A stretch of 64,000 nucleotides of DNA from Pseudoalteromonas sp. BSi20652 (lineage in GTDB: Bacteria; Pseudomonadota; Gammaproteobacteria; Enterobacterales; Alteromonadaceae): the NCBI RefSeq assembly GCF_000239855.1, contig NZ_BADT01000041.1:1-64000 (forward strand). The letters run 5' to 3'. Each line of letters begins with the position of its first letter. The first letter of the stretch is position 1. Positions 8,682 to 16,259 of this stretch are shown here, piece after piece. Position numbers and translations under genes: made by a program. The notes below the pieces were generated by a model that saw only the letters and a list, made by a program, of their open reading frames with translations, was not told where the DNA came from and did no database searches.

Positions 8682-8703
8682 AATGGGTTATTGCTAACCC
8701 ATT
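8682..8703 (-). terminator. hairpin after first cold-shock gene
   Basis: AATGGGTTA and TAACCCATT form a 9-bp stem around TTGC. The same hairpin is repeated after the second cold-shock gene. Confidence 0.65.
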
Positions 8704-8717
8704 AAATTGTGTAGCAA

Positions 8718-8927
8718 TTAGATGCTAACAATGTTTTCGGCTTGTGGGCCTTTTTGACCTTGAGTAACAGTAAACTGTACACGTTGGCCTTCAGCTAAAG
8801 TTTTGAAACCGTCGCCAGAGATTGCGCTAAAATGTGCGAACACGTCTGCGCCAGATTCTTGCTCGATAAAACCAAAACCTTTTGCTTCGTTAAACCATTT
8901 TACTGAACCAGTAGTTGTATTAGACAT
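8718..8927 (-). CDS. cold-shock protein (CspA family), copy 1
   Basis: A 69-residue single cold-shock domain that binds single-stranded RNA and DNA and melts mRNA structure. RNP1 KGFGFIEQ and RNP2 DVFAHF are visible; the end [12 protein letters not shown] is typical. It differs from copy 2 at only four residues (SVKWF/TVKFF and GAD/GPD). The pair, with their leaders and 3' hairpins, repeats at a spacing of 397 bases and is clearly a tandem duplication. Each copy has its own leader and hairpin, so they are probably separate transcripts. Confidence 0.95.
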   Translation of the reverse strand: MSNTTTGSVKWFNEAKGFGFIEQESGADVFAHFSAISGDGFKTLAEGQRVQFTVTQGQKGPQAENIVSI

Positions 8928-9050
8928 AATATGTATCCTAAAAAATTAATATAAGTGTGCCTGAAAAGAGGCGATTGAGCCGGAAAAAATAGTTAACTTG
9001 AGGATATCGTGCAGGATTATTACTAAAACAACTCGGTACTAACAAATAAA
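8928..9050 (-). promoter_or_regulatory. 5' leader of cold-shock gene copy 1
   Basis: The region before the start codon shares blocks with the leader of copy 2: TATCCTAA near the start, TGTGCCT with AGGCGATT, GAGGATA, AGGATTATTACTAA and ACAAATAAA. Long conserved leaders that control stability and translation with temperature are known for cspA-type genes; the thermosensor role here is inferred. Confidence 0.5.
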
Positions 9051-9078
9051 ACAGAACTTCTTTCAAACTAGTATTCAA

Positions 9079-9100
9079 AATGGGTTATTGCTAACCCATT
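9079..9100 (-). terminator. hairpin after second cold-shock gene
   Basis: Same 9-bp AATGGGTTA/TAACCCATT hairpin as at 8682-8703. Confidence 0.65.
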
Positions 9101-9114
9101 AAATTGTGTAGCAA

Positions 9115-9324
9115 TTAGATGCTAACAATGTTCTCGGCTTGTGGGCCTTTTTGACCTTGAGTAACAGTAAACTGTACACGTTGGCCTTCAGCTAAAGTTT
9201 TGAAACCGTCGCCAGAGATTGCGCTGAAATGTGCGAACACATCTGGGCCAGACTCTTGCTCGATAAAACCAAAACCTTTTGCTTCATTAAAAAATTTAAC
9301 TGTACCAGTTGTAGTATTAGACAT
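9115..9324 (-). CDS. cold-shock protein (CspA family), copy 2
   Basis: A 69-residue cold-shock domain protein with RNP1 KGFGFIEQ and RNP2 DVFAHF, an RNA chaperone in the cytoplasm. DNA identity with copy 1 is very high through the coding region and continues into the 3' hairpin and part of the leader. The four differing residues lie in the first strand and in the loop before RNP2. Which copy is cold-induced cannot be told from sequence. Confidence 0.95.
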   Translation of the reverse strand: MSNTTTGTVKFFNEAKGFGFIEQESGPDVFAHFSAISGDGFKTLAEGQRVQFTVTQGQKGPQAENIVSI

Positions 9325-9450
9325 AATAGTATCCTAAGAATTAATATAATTGTGCCTTAAATTAGGCGATTTAACAGGAAGAAAACGTGCATTTAACTGA
9401 GGATAACGCGAAGGATTATTACTAATAACAACGTGGTACTTACAAATAAA
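9325..9450 (-). promoter_or_regulatory. 5' leader of cold-shock gene copy 2
   Basis: Conserved with the leader of copy 1 in several blocks (AGGCGATTTAACAGG, CTGAGGATAACGCG, AAGGATTATTACTAA, ACAAATAAA). The promoter should lie further right, around 9450-9500, but no clear boxes were assigned. Confidence 0.5.
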
Positions 9451-9967
9451 TTGGGTTTTCATCAACCCGATGCCGAGCAGGATAACAGCATGTTTGTGAA
9501 TACGCCAAGCTTTATATTTATTTAATTTTTAATGAGATAGCAAATTTGCTTAAAAAGATGTTGGCGATTTACATATGGATTAACGTGTTTAATTTATGTG
9601 CTTATTTTAATTAAACTTATTTAAATTATATGGTTAAGTTGTTTTTGAAGGACTTTAATAATTAATGAAACCAAGTAAAAAGAGACGAGTAAAAGTCACT
9701 TAATTATTGTCTACATTTTTTTATATTATCTTTGAGTTATTAACTAAATCAGCTAAAAACAACCAAACCAAGCATTCAGAAGGTAATTCAAAGGGCTTTA
9801 AGGAAAAAGGAGCATAGCAAGTGTGTAGTTGTTACTTAAATAACGGTGTATAAGTTGTCGCGATTTATATTCGTTAAAATAGATTGTTAGTACTAAATGC
9901 GTTTTATATTCAACCGGAACACGGCCTAATTGAGTCATAATAATATTTAAATTCATTTCTCTAGCGC
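9451..9967. other. AT-rich intergenic region without a convincing gene
   Basis: A stretch of about 517 bases between the cold-shock leader and the repeat before the alkaline phosphatase genes. The only open frame of note, leftward 9798-10001, encodes 67 residues with no recognisable features and starts inside a repeat, so it is not called. The left part probably carries the promoter of the second cold-shock gene. Nothing else was seen. Confidence 0.5.
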
Positions 9968-10014
9968 TGAAAATAGCTGCGGAGATGGATTTATTATCCA
10001 AAGTTCAGGTTATT
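9968..10014 (+). repeat. 47-bp dispersed repeat, copy 1
   Basis: Begins TGAAAATAGCTGC and ends AGTTCAGGTTA with GATTTATTAT in the middle. Matching copies are at 30097-30143 and 31536-31585 in the same orientation. No gene adjoins this copy on its right within 170 bases. Confidence 0.65.
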
Positions 10015-10076
10015 AAAACAACGTCCTTTATAAAAAGTGGATCGCTTTTCATATTGTGTTTTTTTGTGACTTATTT

Positions 10077-10105
10077 TCGTCATAGTTTAGTCATCTTACT
10101 TTCAT
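10077..10105 (+). promoter_or_regulatory. Pho box (PhoB binding site candidate)
   Basis: Three 7-base direct repeats, TCGTCAT, TAGTCAT and CTTTCAT, at 10077, 10088 and 10099, each separated by four bases (AGTT, CTTA). This matches the established Pho box layout of CTGTCAT-like repeats every 11 bases. It lies 87 bases before the first alkaline phosphatase start, so phosphate-starvation induction is a strong inference. The exact -10 box was not fixed; TATAGT at 10138-10143 is one candidate. Confidence 0.75.
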
Positions 10106-10191
10106 CAAAATTACCTTTATCAGTCACATCTGTTTTCTATAGTGCTGCGGTTGATCTTTTTTGAATAACCACTAAACAATGGGAATTACGG

Positions 10192-11775
10192 ATGAAAATT
10201 AAAAAAGTCGCTGCGGCAATCGCGCTAACATTTGCGTTTAGCGCCGCTAGCCATGCCAATGTATTGCCACAAAGCCAAACAGATAATAACTGGTATACAA
10301 ACGCACAAACTACGTTAGCTACTAAAAATACTCAGGCACAAAGTGCACAAGTTACAAAAGCAAAAAACGTGATTTTATTTGTGGGTGACGGCATGGGTAT
10401 TTCTACCCTTACGGCAGCACGTATTTTAAAAGGCCAACGAGCAGGCAACCCAGGTGAAGAAGGCTATTTAAGCTTTGAAGAATTTCCATACTCTGCGCAA
10501 GTTAAAACCTACAACGTAGATGCACAAACTCCCGATTCTGCCGGCACAATGACCGCAATGATCTCAGGTGTTAAAACCGATGTAGGTGTAATAGGTGTAG
10601 ACGAAGATATTGAACGTGGTGTGTGTTCAACAGTTGCAGGTAACGAGCTTTTAACGGCAACAGAACTAGCTGAAATTAAAGGCCTAGCAACAGGTGTTAT
10701 TTCTACCGCGCGTATTACCCATGCAACGCCAGCGGCAACGTATGCTAAATCGGCAGACCGTAACTGGGAAGATATCTCAGATATGCCAGCAGGTTCAGAA
10801 GCCTGTGAAGATATTGCATCGCAACTGGTTAACTTTGAAAAAAATCTAGAAGCGCGCTTTTTAGGCACCGACGTAGACGGTCTTGATTTTGTAATGGGTG
10901 GCGGTCGTCGTCACTTTTTACCAAAAGATGCTGCGGCTAATTCAAGCGACGCAGTGAGCGCTGTTGAAGGCGACCGCACCGATGAGCGTAACCTTGTTAC
11001 TGAGTGGCAAACACAATACCCAGACGCCACGTACGTAATGGATCAAACAGGCTTTGATGCAATAGCAGACGATGCCACTAAAGTATTTGGTTTATTTAAC
11101 GAATCGCACATGCAATACGAAGCCGATCGCGCAAACGACGTGGCAGGCGAGCCCTCACTTACCGAAATGACCACTAAAGCGATTGAGGTATTGGGTAAAA
11201 ACGAAAACGGCTTCTTCTTAACGGTTGAGTCGGGCCGAATTGACCACGCACATCACGCGGGCAACGCTTACAATGCACTTAACGACACCATTGAATTTGC
11301 CAATGCAGTGCAAGCCGCAATCGATAATACCAACCCAGAAGAAACCCTTATTTTAGTCACTGCCGATCACAGCCATGTATTTACTATTGCAGGCTACCCT
11401 AAGCGTGGTAATCCAATTTTAGGCCAAGTAGTTGCAGTAGGCCAAACAGCGCCAAGCCTTGCCGCCGACGACATGCCATACACCACGGTAGGTTATGCAA
11501 ACGGACTCGGTTTTAGAGACCTAGGTGATGAAACAGACGCCGACGCAGCGTACTTAAGCGGCTCTGTCGCTGGGCGTGTTGAGTTAAACGGTGTTGACAC
11601 AACAACCCCGGGTTTTCACCAAGAAACAACCGTACCACTGGGTTCTGAAACGCATGCTGGTGAAGATATTTCATTGCATGCTAAAGGCCCAGGTGCACAA
11701 CTTGCTCAAGGTGTTATTGAGCAAAACGTTGTATTTCATTTAATTAGTCAAGCTCTTGAATTAACTCAGCAATAA
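10192..11775 (+). CDS. alkaline phosphatase, secreted
   Basis: A 527-residue periplasmic or secreted phosphomonoesterase of the PhoA superfamily that frees phosphate from organic esters. Signal peptide at residues 1-22 (ending SHANV). Metal-site and catalytic motifs: VGDGMG (Asp), TPDSAGT with the nucleophile Ser116, RITHATPA, ESGRIDHAHH, TADHSH and ETHAGED. The form is closer to the larger-insert marine and animal-type alkaline phosphatases than to E. coli PhoA. It is preceded by a Pho box and its stop overlaps the start of a second, highly similar phosphatase gene (TAATG), so they form one transcript. Confidence 0.94.
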   Translation: MKIKKVAAAIALTFAFSAASHANVLPQSQTDNNWYTNAQTTLATKNTQAQSAQVTKAKNVILFVGDGMGISTLTAARILKGQRAGNPGEEGYLSFEEFPYSAQVKTYNVDAQTPDSAGTMTAMISGVKTDVGVIGVDEDIERGVCSTVAGNELLTATELAEIKGLATGVISTARITHATPAATYAKSADRNWEDISDMPAGSEACEDIASQLVNFEKNLEARFLGTDVDGLDFVMGGGRRHFLPKDAAANSSDAVSAVEGDRTDERNLVTEWQTQYPDATYVMDQTGFDAIADDATKVFGLFNESHMQYEADRANDVAGEPSLTEMTTKAIEVLGKNENGFFLTVESGRIDHAHHAGNAYNALNDTIEFANAVQAAIDNTNPEETLILVTADHSHVFTIAGYPKRGNPILGQVVAVGQTAPSLAADDMPYTTVGYANGLGFRDLGDETDADAAYLSGSVAGRVELNGVDTTTPGFHQETTVPLGSETHAGEDISLHAKGPGAQLAQGVIEQNVVFHLISQALELTQQ

Positions 11776-13577
11776 TGGCGGCGAACATGAAAAAATTAAC
11801 AGTACTTTCTTTAGCAGTAATGGTCGCGCTAGCGGGTTGTTCAAGTGATGACGATAAAAGCGATAATAACATTATCGCATTAGACAACGTCATAGCCGTG
11901 GGCTCAGCGCAATGTATAAATGGCGGTGTAGAAACCCAAGTGGGCGTAGATACAAACGAAAATGGCGTGCTTGATAGCGACGAAGTTAACTCATCTAACC
12001 TAGTGTGTAATGCGCCGGCAACGTCGCTAACTACAGAGCAATTAGCTAACCTTACAGGTAACGCATGGTATAGCGATGCGCAAACTAAGTTAACAGCAAC
12101 ACAGCAAGCTAATACCGAAGTGGTTACAGAGTCGGGCAAAGCTAAAAACGTTATTTTATTTGTAGGCGACGGTATGGGAATTTCTACCGTTACAGCTGCA
12201 CGTATTTTAGCAGGCCAGCTTGAAGGCGGCATGGGTGAAGACTACCAACTTAGTTTTGAAACCATGCCTTACTCAGGCTTTGTTAAAACATACAACGTAG
12301 ATGCACAAACACCCGATTCAGCAGGCACAATGACGGCTATGGTGTCAGGTGTTAAAACCGATGTTGGCGTAATCGGTGTAGACGAAGACATTGAGCGCGG
12401 TATTTGTTCAACCGTTACCGGTAACGAACTGGTGACCTCGCTTGAGCTTGCTGAAATAGCAGGTAAAGCAACCGGTCTTATTTCAACCGCGCGTATTACC
12501 CACGCAACCCCTGCGGCAACGTATGCTAAATCGGCTGGTCGTAACTGGGAAGATAACTCAGATATGCCAGCAGGCTCAGACGCATGTGAAGACATTGCAT
12601 CGCAACTTGTTAACTTTGAAGCCAACCTAGAAGCACGTTTTGCAGGCATTGATGTAGACGGTATTGATGTTGTAATGGGTGGCGGTCGTCGTCACTTTTT
12701 ACCAAAAGATGCTGCTGCAAATTCAAGCGATGCAATCAGCACGGTTGAAGGGGATCGTACCGATGGCCGTAATTTAGTAACCGAATGGCAAGCTACTTAT
12801 CCTAATGGCAACTATGTAATGGACCAAACAGGGTTTGATGCAATTAGCGACGATGCTACAAAGGTATTTGGTTTATTTAACGAATCCCACATGCAATACG
12901 AAGCAGACCGTGCAAACGATGTAGCGGGCGAGCCTTCACTTTCGCAAATGACTGAAAAAGCAATTAAAGTGCTTAACAACAACGATAAGGGCTTTTTCTT
13001 ATCGGTAGAAGCAGGACGAATAGACCACGCGCACCACGCAGGTAATGCATACAACGCGCTTAACGACACCATTGAATTTGCTAAAGCCGTTAAAGCTGCG
13101 ATGGACAGCACTAACCCAGAAGAAACACTGATTGTAGTGACCGCTGACCACAGCCACGTATTTACTATTGCAGGCTACCCAAAACGTGGTAACCCAATAT
13201 TAGGCAAAGTAGTAGCGGTTGGCGCCACTGAACCAAGCTTAGCTGCCGACGATATGCCTTATACAACAGTTGGCTACACCAATGGTGGTGGTTTTAGAAA
13301 CCTAGGCAGCGAGACCGATGCCGATGCAGGTTACGCCTTTGCACCGGTTACAGGGCGTGTTGATTTAACAAATGTTGATACAACCACACCGGGCTTTCAC
13401 CAAGAGTCACTAGTACCACTTAGTTCAGAAACCCACGCGGGTGAAGATGTAGGTGTATACGCAATGGGCCCAGGTGCGCATTTAGTAACAGGCACTAACG
13501 AGCAAAGCTTTTTATTCCATGTAATGGACTTTGCCGCTGACCTAGTTAAAACAGCTGACGAAAAACTAGCGCAATAA
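11775..13577 (+). CDS. alkaline phosphatase, lipoprotein form with DUF7151-like N-terminus
   Basis: A 600-residue paralogue of the gene before it, sharing DGMG, TPDSAGT (Ser182), RITHATPA, EAGRIDHAHH, TADHSH and ETHAGED. It differs in its start: a lipoprotein signal with LAGC box (Cys near residue 22), an Asp-rich linker, then a short Cys-containing segment (CINGG...VGVDTNENGVLDSDEV...LVC, about residues 55-92) that resembles the DUF7151 Ca-like loop region. The ATG at 11775 overlaps the previous stop by one base; ATG 11787 (MKKLTV) is an equally good start for the lipoprotein signal. A membrane-anchored partner to the secreted enzyme is inferred. Confidence 0.92.
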   Translation: MAANMKKLTVLSLAVMVALAGCSSDDDKSDNNIIALDNVIAVGSAQCINGGVETQVGVDTNENGVLDSDEVNSSNLVCNAPATSLTTEQLANLTGNAWYSDAQTKLTATQQANTEVVTESGKAKNVILFVGDGMGISTVTAARILAGQLEGGMGEDYQLSFETMPYSGFVKTYNVDAQTPDSAGTMTAMVSGVKTDVGVIGVDEDIERGICSTVTGNELVTSLELAEIAGKATGLISTARITHATPAATYAKSAGRNWEDNSDMPAGSDACEDIASQLVNFEANLEARFAGIDVDGIDVVMGGGRRHFLPKDAAANSSDAISTVEGDRTDGRNLVTEWQATYPNGNYVMDQTGFDAISDDATKVFGLFNESHMQYEADRANDVAGEPSLSQMTEKAIKVLNNNDKGFFLSVEAGRIDHAHHAGNAYNALNDTIEFAKAVKAAMDSTNPEETLIVVTADHSHVFTIAGYPKRGNPILGKVVAVGATEPSLAADDMPYTTVGYTNGGGFRNLGSETDADAGYAFAPVTGRVDLTNVDTTTPGFHQESLVPLSSETHAGEDVGVYAMGPGAHLVTGTNEQSFLFHVMDFAADLVKTADEKLAQ

Positions 13578-13615
13578 ATACTGGCTAGTTATAAATTTAG
13601 TTAAATATATCTAAA

Positions 13616-13647
13616 TAAAAAACCCCGCCTACTTTGCGGGGTTTTTG
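13616..13647 (+). terminator. terminator after the alkaline phosphatase pair
   Basis: AACCCCGC at 13621-13628 pairs with GCGGGGTT at 13636-13643, followed by a T run. Confidence 0.9.
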
Positions 13648-13716
13648 TCATTAAACTGACATTTATAATCGTTATGTTATTGCCATAAACTTGAAATATA
13701 AATAAGAGATAGCTAA

Positions 13717-14430
13717 ATGAAAAAAGCGTTATTAATAATTGCCACGCTTGTAAGTACAAGTAGCTTTGCCTCGCAATGTGATATTGATGCCAAGCATTTA
13801 AAAGCGAATTATAAAATTACCAACAGCCATAAAGCGCAGCAAAGTAGCGAGTCACTTACCCTTTGGCGAAACGATCAGCAAGTAGCACATCAAAGTGAAG
13901 TAATAACCGAGCTTTGGCAGCACTTAGCCAATAATCAAATACGACCAATACGTTACTTTAATGCCCAGCAACGCGGTATTGAATACCAACCATCTGAAGT
14001 ACGCGGTGTACAAAATTGGAGTGCTAAAAGTCAGCTGGTGGATAATCACTTAATTAAAAAAATGACCCTTACAAAAACGCAAGGCACAGGCTGTGATGAA
14101 GTAAAAAACTATACATTGAGCGAAAATGGCAACGACTTTAACCTTGCCTTTTATACGCATTCAAAATTAGTAAAAACATTTAGTATTAGTAATAAAAAAA
14201 GCCAAACAACTACCTTACTTAGCCTTAATAATGTAAGCACTGATGAGCCATTAATTAGTGCTCAATTTGCACAGTGGGATCGCTTTCAAACCACCGATTA
14301 CGCCGACATTGGCGATAACGAAGGTGACCCATTTTTAGCTAAAATGATAAACCTTGGTTTTATAGAGCACGGCGCAACTGGCTTTTATAAACAGCAGGGC
14401 GAGGTTATTCAAGGCGGACATCACCACTAG
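13717..14430 (+). CDS. exported protein of unknown function
   Basis: Not recognised. A 237-residue protein with a signal peptide (residues 1-18, MKKALLIIATL...SSFAS) and three cysteines in the mature part that could form disulfides (QCDID, GCDEV). The remaining sequence looks beta-rich with many Gln and Ser. It ends in GGHHH, a short His cluster that could bind metal. It follows the alkaline phosphatase pair but behind a strong terminator, so it has its own promoter and need not be part of the phosphate response. Confidence 0.65.
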   Translation: MKKALLIIATLVSTSSFASQCDIDAKHLKANYKITNSHKAQQSSESLTLWRNDQQVAHQSEVITELWQHLANNQIRPIRYFNAQQRGIEYQPSEVRGVQNWSAKSQLVDNHLIKKMTLTKTQGTGCDEVKNYTLSENGNDFNLAFYTHSKLVKTFSISNKKSQTTTLLSLNNVSTDEPLISAQFAQWDRFQTTDYADIGDNEGDPFLAKMINLGFIEHGATGFYKQQGEVIQGGHHH

Positions 14431-14445
14431 GTTTTTAAGTGTTGT

Positions 14446-14481
14446 AGCTCATAGTTAAAAAATGACAGGCGGCTATGAGCT
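14446..14481. other. 9-bp stem hairpin downstream of unknown gene
   Basis: AGCTCATAG at 14446-14454 is complementary to CTATGAGCT at 14473-14481 with an 18-base loop. No T run follows, so it is a weak or factor-dependent terminator at best. Confidence 0.4.
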
Positions 14482-14689
14482 GCAAGTAGGTATTCAAAAG
14501 TAGATTAATTTAAGCCATTCCCACCCAAGTAATAAAACAAACACTTTCCTATTTTTATAAAACGCACACCATCAGAAGCATAATATTTATAGTTGGCAAT
14601 AATTTACACTATTTGATATTAATAGATGTCCACGCAATAGGGACGTTTGCAAAAATGTCTATTAACAAAGCTGTTATATGGGGACTTTA

Positions 14690-15124
14690 ATGCGAGTACT
14701 TCTAGTTATATGTTTTTTATGGACTAACTTATTATTTGCCTGCGGCAATGATGAACTAGGTCAATCAGCCTCTTTTGCAAAAATAAATGAAGACTATAGC
14801 GTAGGTAACTTTGCTGGTTATGATGTCTACGTACCTGAGATATTTAAGGGCTATTATTTAACGTCATTTATAGTAGTGATAAAAGGTACTTTATTAGCAG
14901 ACTTGGATTTTACTGAAGCTAATAGTTATGAAGGTTATTACAAGGTGTTTTTTCAAGTTAATCCTGAGAAATTAGATTTATTAAATATAGTACTTGGTTA
15001 TTCAACAACAAAAGACAAAAAAGGAATTGTAATGTGTGGTGAAAGAATACAGTTAAATTTAAAAGAGTTGCTCAGAGTAAATCAACCAGAAATGATCATC
15101 GCGCCCCCACCACCACTAAAATAG
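14690..15124 (+). CDS. small exported protein of unknown function
   Basis: Not recognised. The ATG at 14690 is preferred over 14678 because GGGGA at 14680-14684 stands six bases before it and the signal peptide then starts cleanly (MRVLLVICFLWTNLLFACG). A Cys after LLFA could be a lipoprotein site, although Phe at -2 is unusual. The mature part (about 125 residues) is rich in Tyr, Phe and Lys and ends in a proline run (IIAPPPPLK). It is the first of three small genes of unknown role on this strand. Confidence 0.55.
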   Translation: MRVLLVICFLWTNLLFACGNDELGQSASFAKINEDYSVGNFAGYDVYVPEIFKGYYLTSFIVVIKGTLLADLDFTEANSYEGYYKVFFQVNPEKLDLLNIVLGYSTTKDKKGIVMCGERIQLNLKELLRVNQPEMIIAPPPPLK

Positions 15125-15254
15125 ATCGAATTATTAAATTATTTTTAAACGTCGATCAAAGCGCTTGAAATAGTTTGTTCGGGTTTTGTTTGGTCTTATA
15201 TTTATATAGCTTAAGTAGTTCGCTATGTTTAAACAAAGTTAGGATTCATTTTTT

Positions 15255-15776
15255 ATGATCAAATCTATCACTGTTACTAAAAAAAATTACACCGACTATG
15301 CTGATTTTGCAATAAAAAGGCTGTGTACGCCTCAAGGTAAAAAAGGTTTAGGGTTTATAAAAAATGTGATTGTTTGGTTTGTAACAACTGTTGTTTTTAT
15401 GACTATCTTTCAGGTCGAGTCTATTCGCCTTTCTAACTTTCATTGGCCAAGTGGGTTAATTGTAGCAGTGCCATTTTTAATATTTATTATTGTATTTTTA
15501 TACAATATTAATAAGTTAAAAAAGCAATCTATTCCTAATGAAAATGGCGTAATGATTGGCGATAAAACAATTGAATTTCAGGCTGATGGCATTTGCGAGA
15601 CTAATCATCTAGGACGTTACTTTTATAAATGGCAAGCCGTTGAGGCAACTGAAGAAAATAAAGGCGATTTATATATATTTATAGACAAGCTATTGGCTTT
15701 AATAATCCCAGCTAGCACATTTACAAACGAAGCCGAAAAAGAAGAACTAAAAGCTTTAATTAAAGCCCATATTTAG
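15255..15776 (+). CDS. YcxB-like membrane protein
   Basis: A 173-residue inner-membrane protein. Two hydrophobic segments (about residues 38-58 and 68-88) are followed by a cytoplasmic part with GDKTIEFQADGICETN...YKWQAVEATEENKGDLYIFI, which is the pattern of the YcxB C-terminal domain (strand, variable turn, W, then a line of strand residues). The family is uncharacterised. The next gene starts two bases after its stop, so they are translated as a pair. Confidence 0.65.
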   Translation: MIKSITVTKKNYTDYADFAIKRLCTPQGKKGLGFIKNVIVWFVTTVVFMTIFQVESIRLSNFHWPSGLIVAVPFLIFIIVFLYNINKLKKQSIPNENGVMIGDKTIEFQADGICETNHLGRYFYKWQAVEATEENKGDLYIFIDKLLALIIPASTFTNEAEKEELKALIKAHI

Positions 15777-15778
15777 TA

Positions 15779-16162
15779 ATGCGTCATTTTATAAATATTT
15801 ACACCGTCTTAGTGTTTATTTTAATGCTGATACCTATTTCATCAATGGGAAGTGAAAAACAAGCTAACACTACCGATGAACAATGGGGTAAGTATCTAGA
15901 GCATAGAGCTGCTTGGAATAAAATGCTTAAAGAGCGCTATGAAAATGAGTTAAAGCATACTCCGCCAAAACCGCCTTGGATTAAGTTTCCAAATTATCAT
16001 CCGAGCGATATATTTAGGAGAATGGGTGACGGCGAAAGCTACATAAGTGACTATTTCTCTATCTATTTTCAGTACGCTTCTAAGGCTGAAATAAATGCTT
16101 ATAAGATTAAATATCCTGAACACGCAGACTGGCGTGGAACATATCAGCGCTTTGAACACTAG
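15779..16162 (+). CDS. small exported protein of unknown function
   Basis: Not recognised. A 127-residue protein with an N-terminal signal peptide (residues 1-24, VLVFILMLIPISSMGS) and a mature part with many aromatic residues and charged pairs (YLEHRAAWNKMLKERYENELKH, KPPWIKFPNYHP). It is coupled to the YcxB-like gene (two-base gap). Both sit before a bidirectional terminator shared with the antiporter gene coming from the right. Confidence 0.5.
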   Translation: MRHFINIYTVLVFILMLIPISSMGSEKQANTTDEQWGKYLEHRAAWNKMLKERYENELKHTPPKPPWIKFPNYHPSDIFRRMGDGESYISDYFSIYFQYASKAEINAYKIKYPEHADWRGTYQRFEH

Positions 16163-16216
16163 CTAAAGTACAGCCATGCTTTTAGGTATCTTATTTGATT
16201 GTGGCACTTACTCACA

Positions 16217-16255
16217 GTGCTATTAACTCACGCTAATAGCACATATCAGTTTTTA
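16217..16255. terminator. shared terminator between convergent genes
   Basis: GTGCTATTA at 16217-16225 and TAATAGCAC at 16234-16242 form a perfect 9-bp stem; a TTTTT follows at about 16251-16255. It lies between the convergent unknown gene and antiporter gene. Confidence 0.65.
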
Positions 16256-16259
16256 GACG

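Noticed and set aside
9798-10001. Leftward 67-residue open frame before the alkaline phosphatase genes
   Set aside because: It begins inside dispersed repeat copy 1, has no ribosome site, signal or recognisable motif, and lies in AT-rich DNA, so it is probably not a gene.
11744-12232. Antisense frames across both alkaline phosphatase genes
   Set aside because: Long antisense frames arise from the codon bias of the real genes; they have no starts with ribosome sites and mirror each other in the two paralogues.
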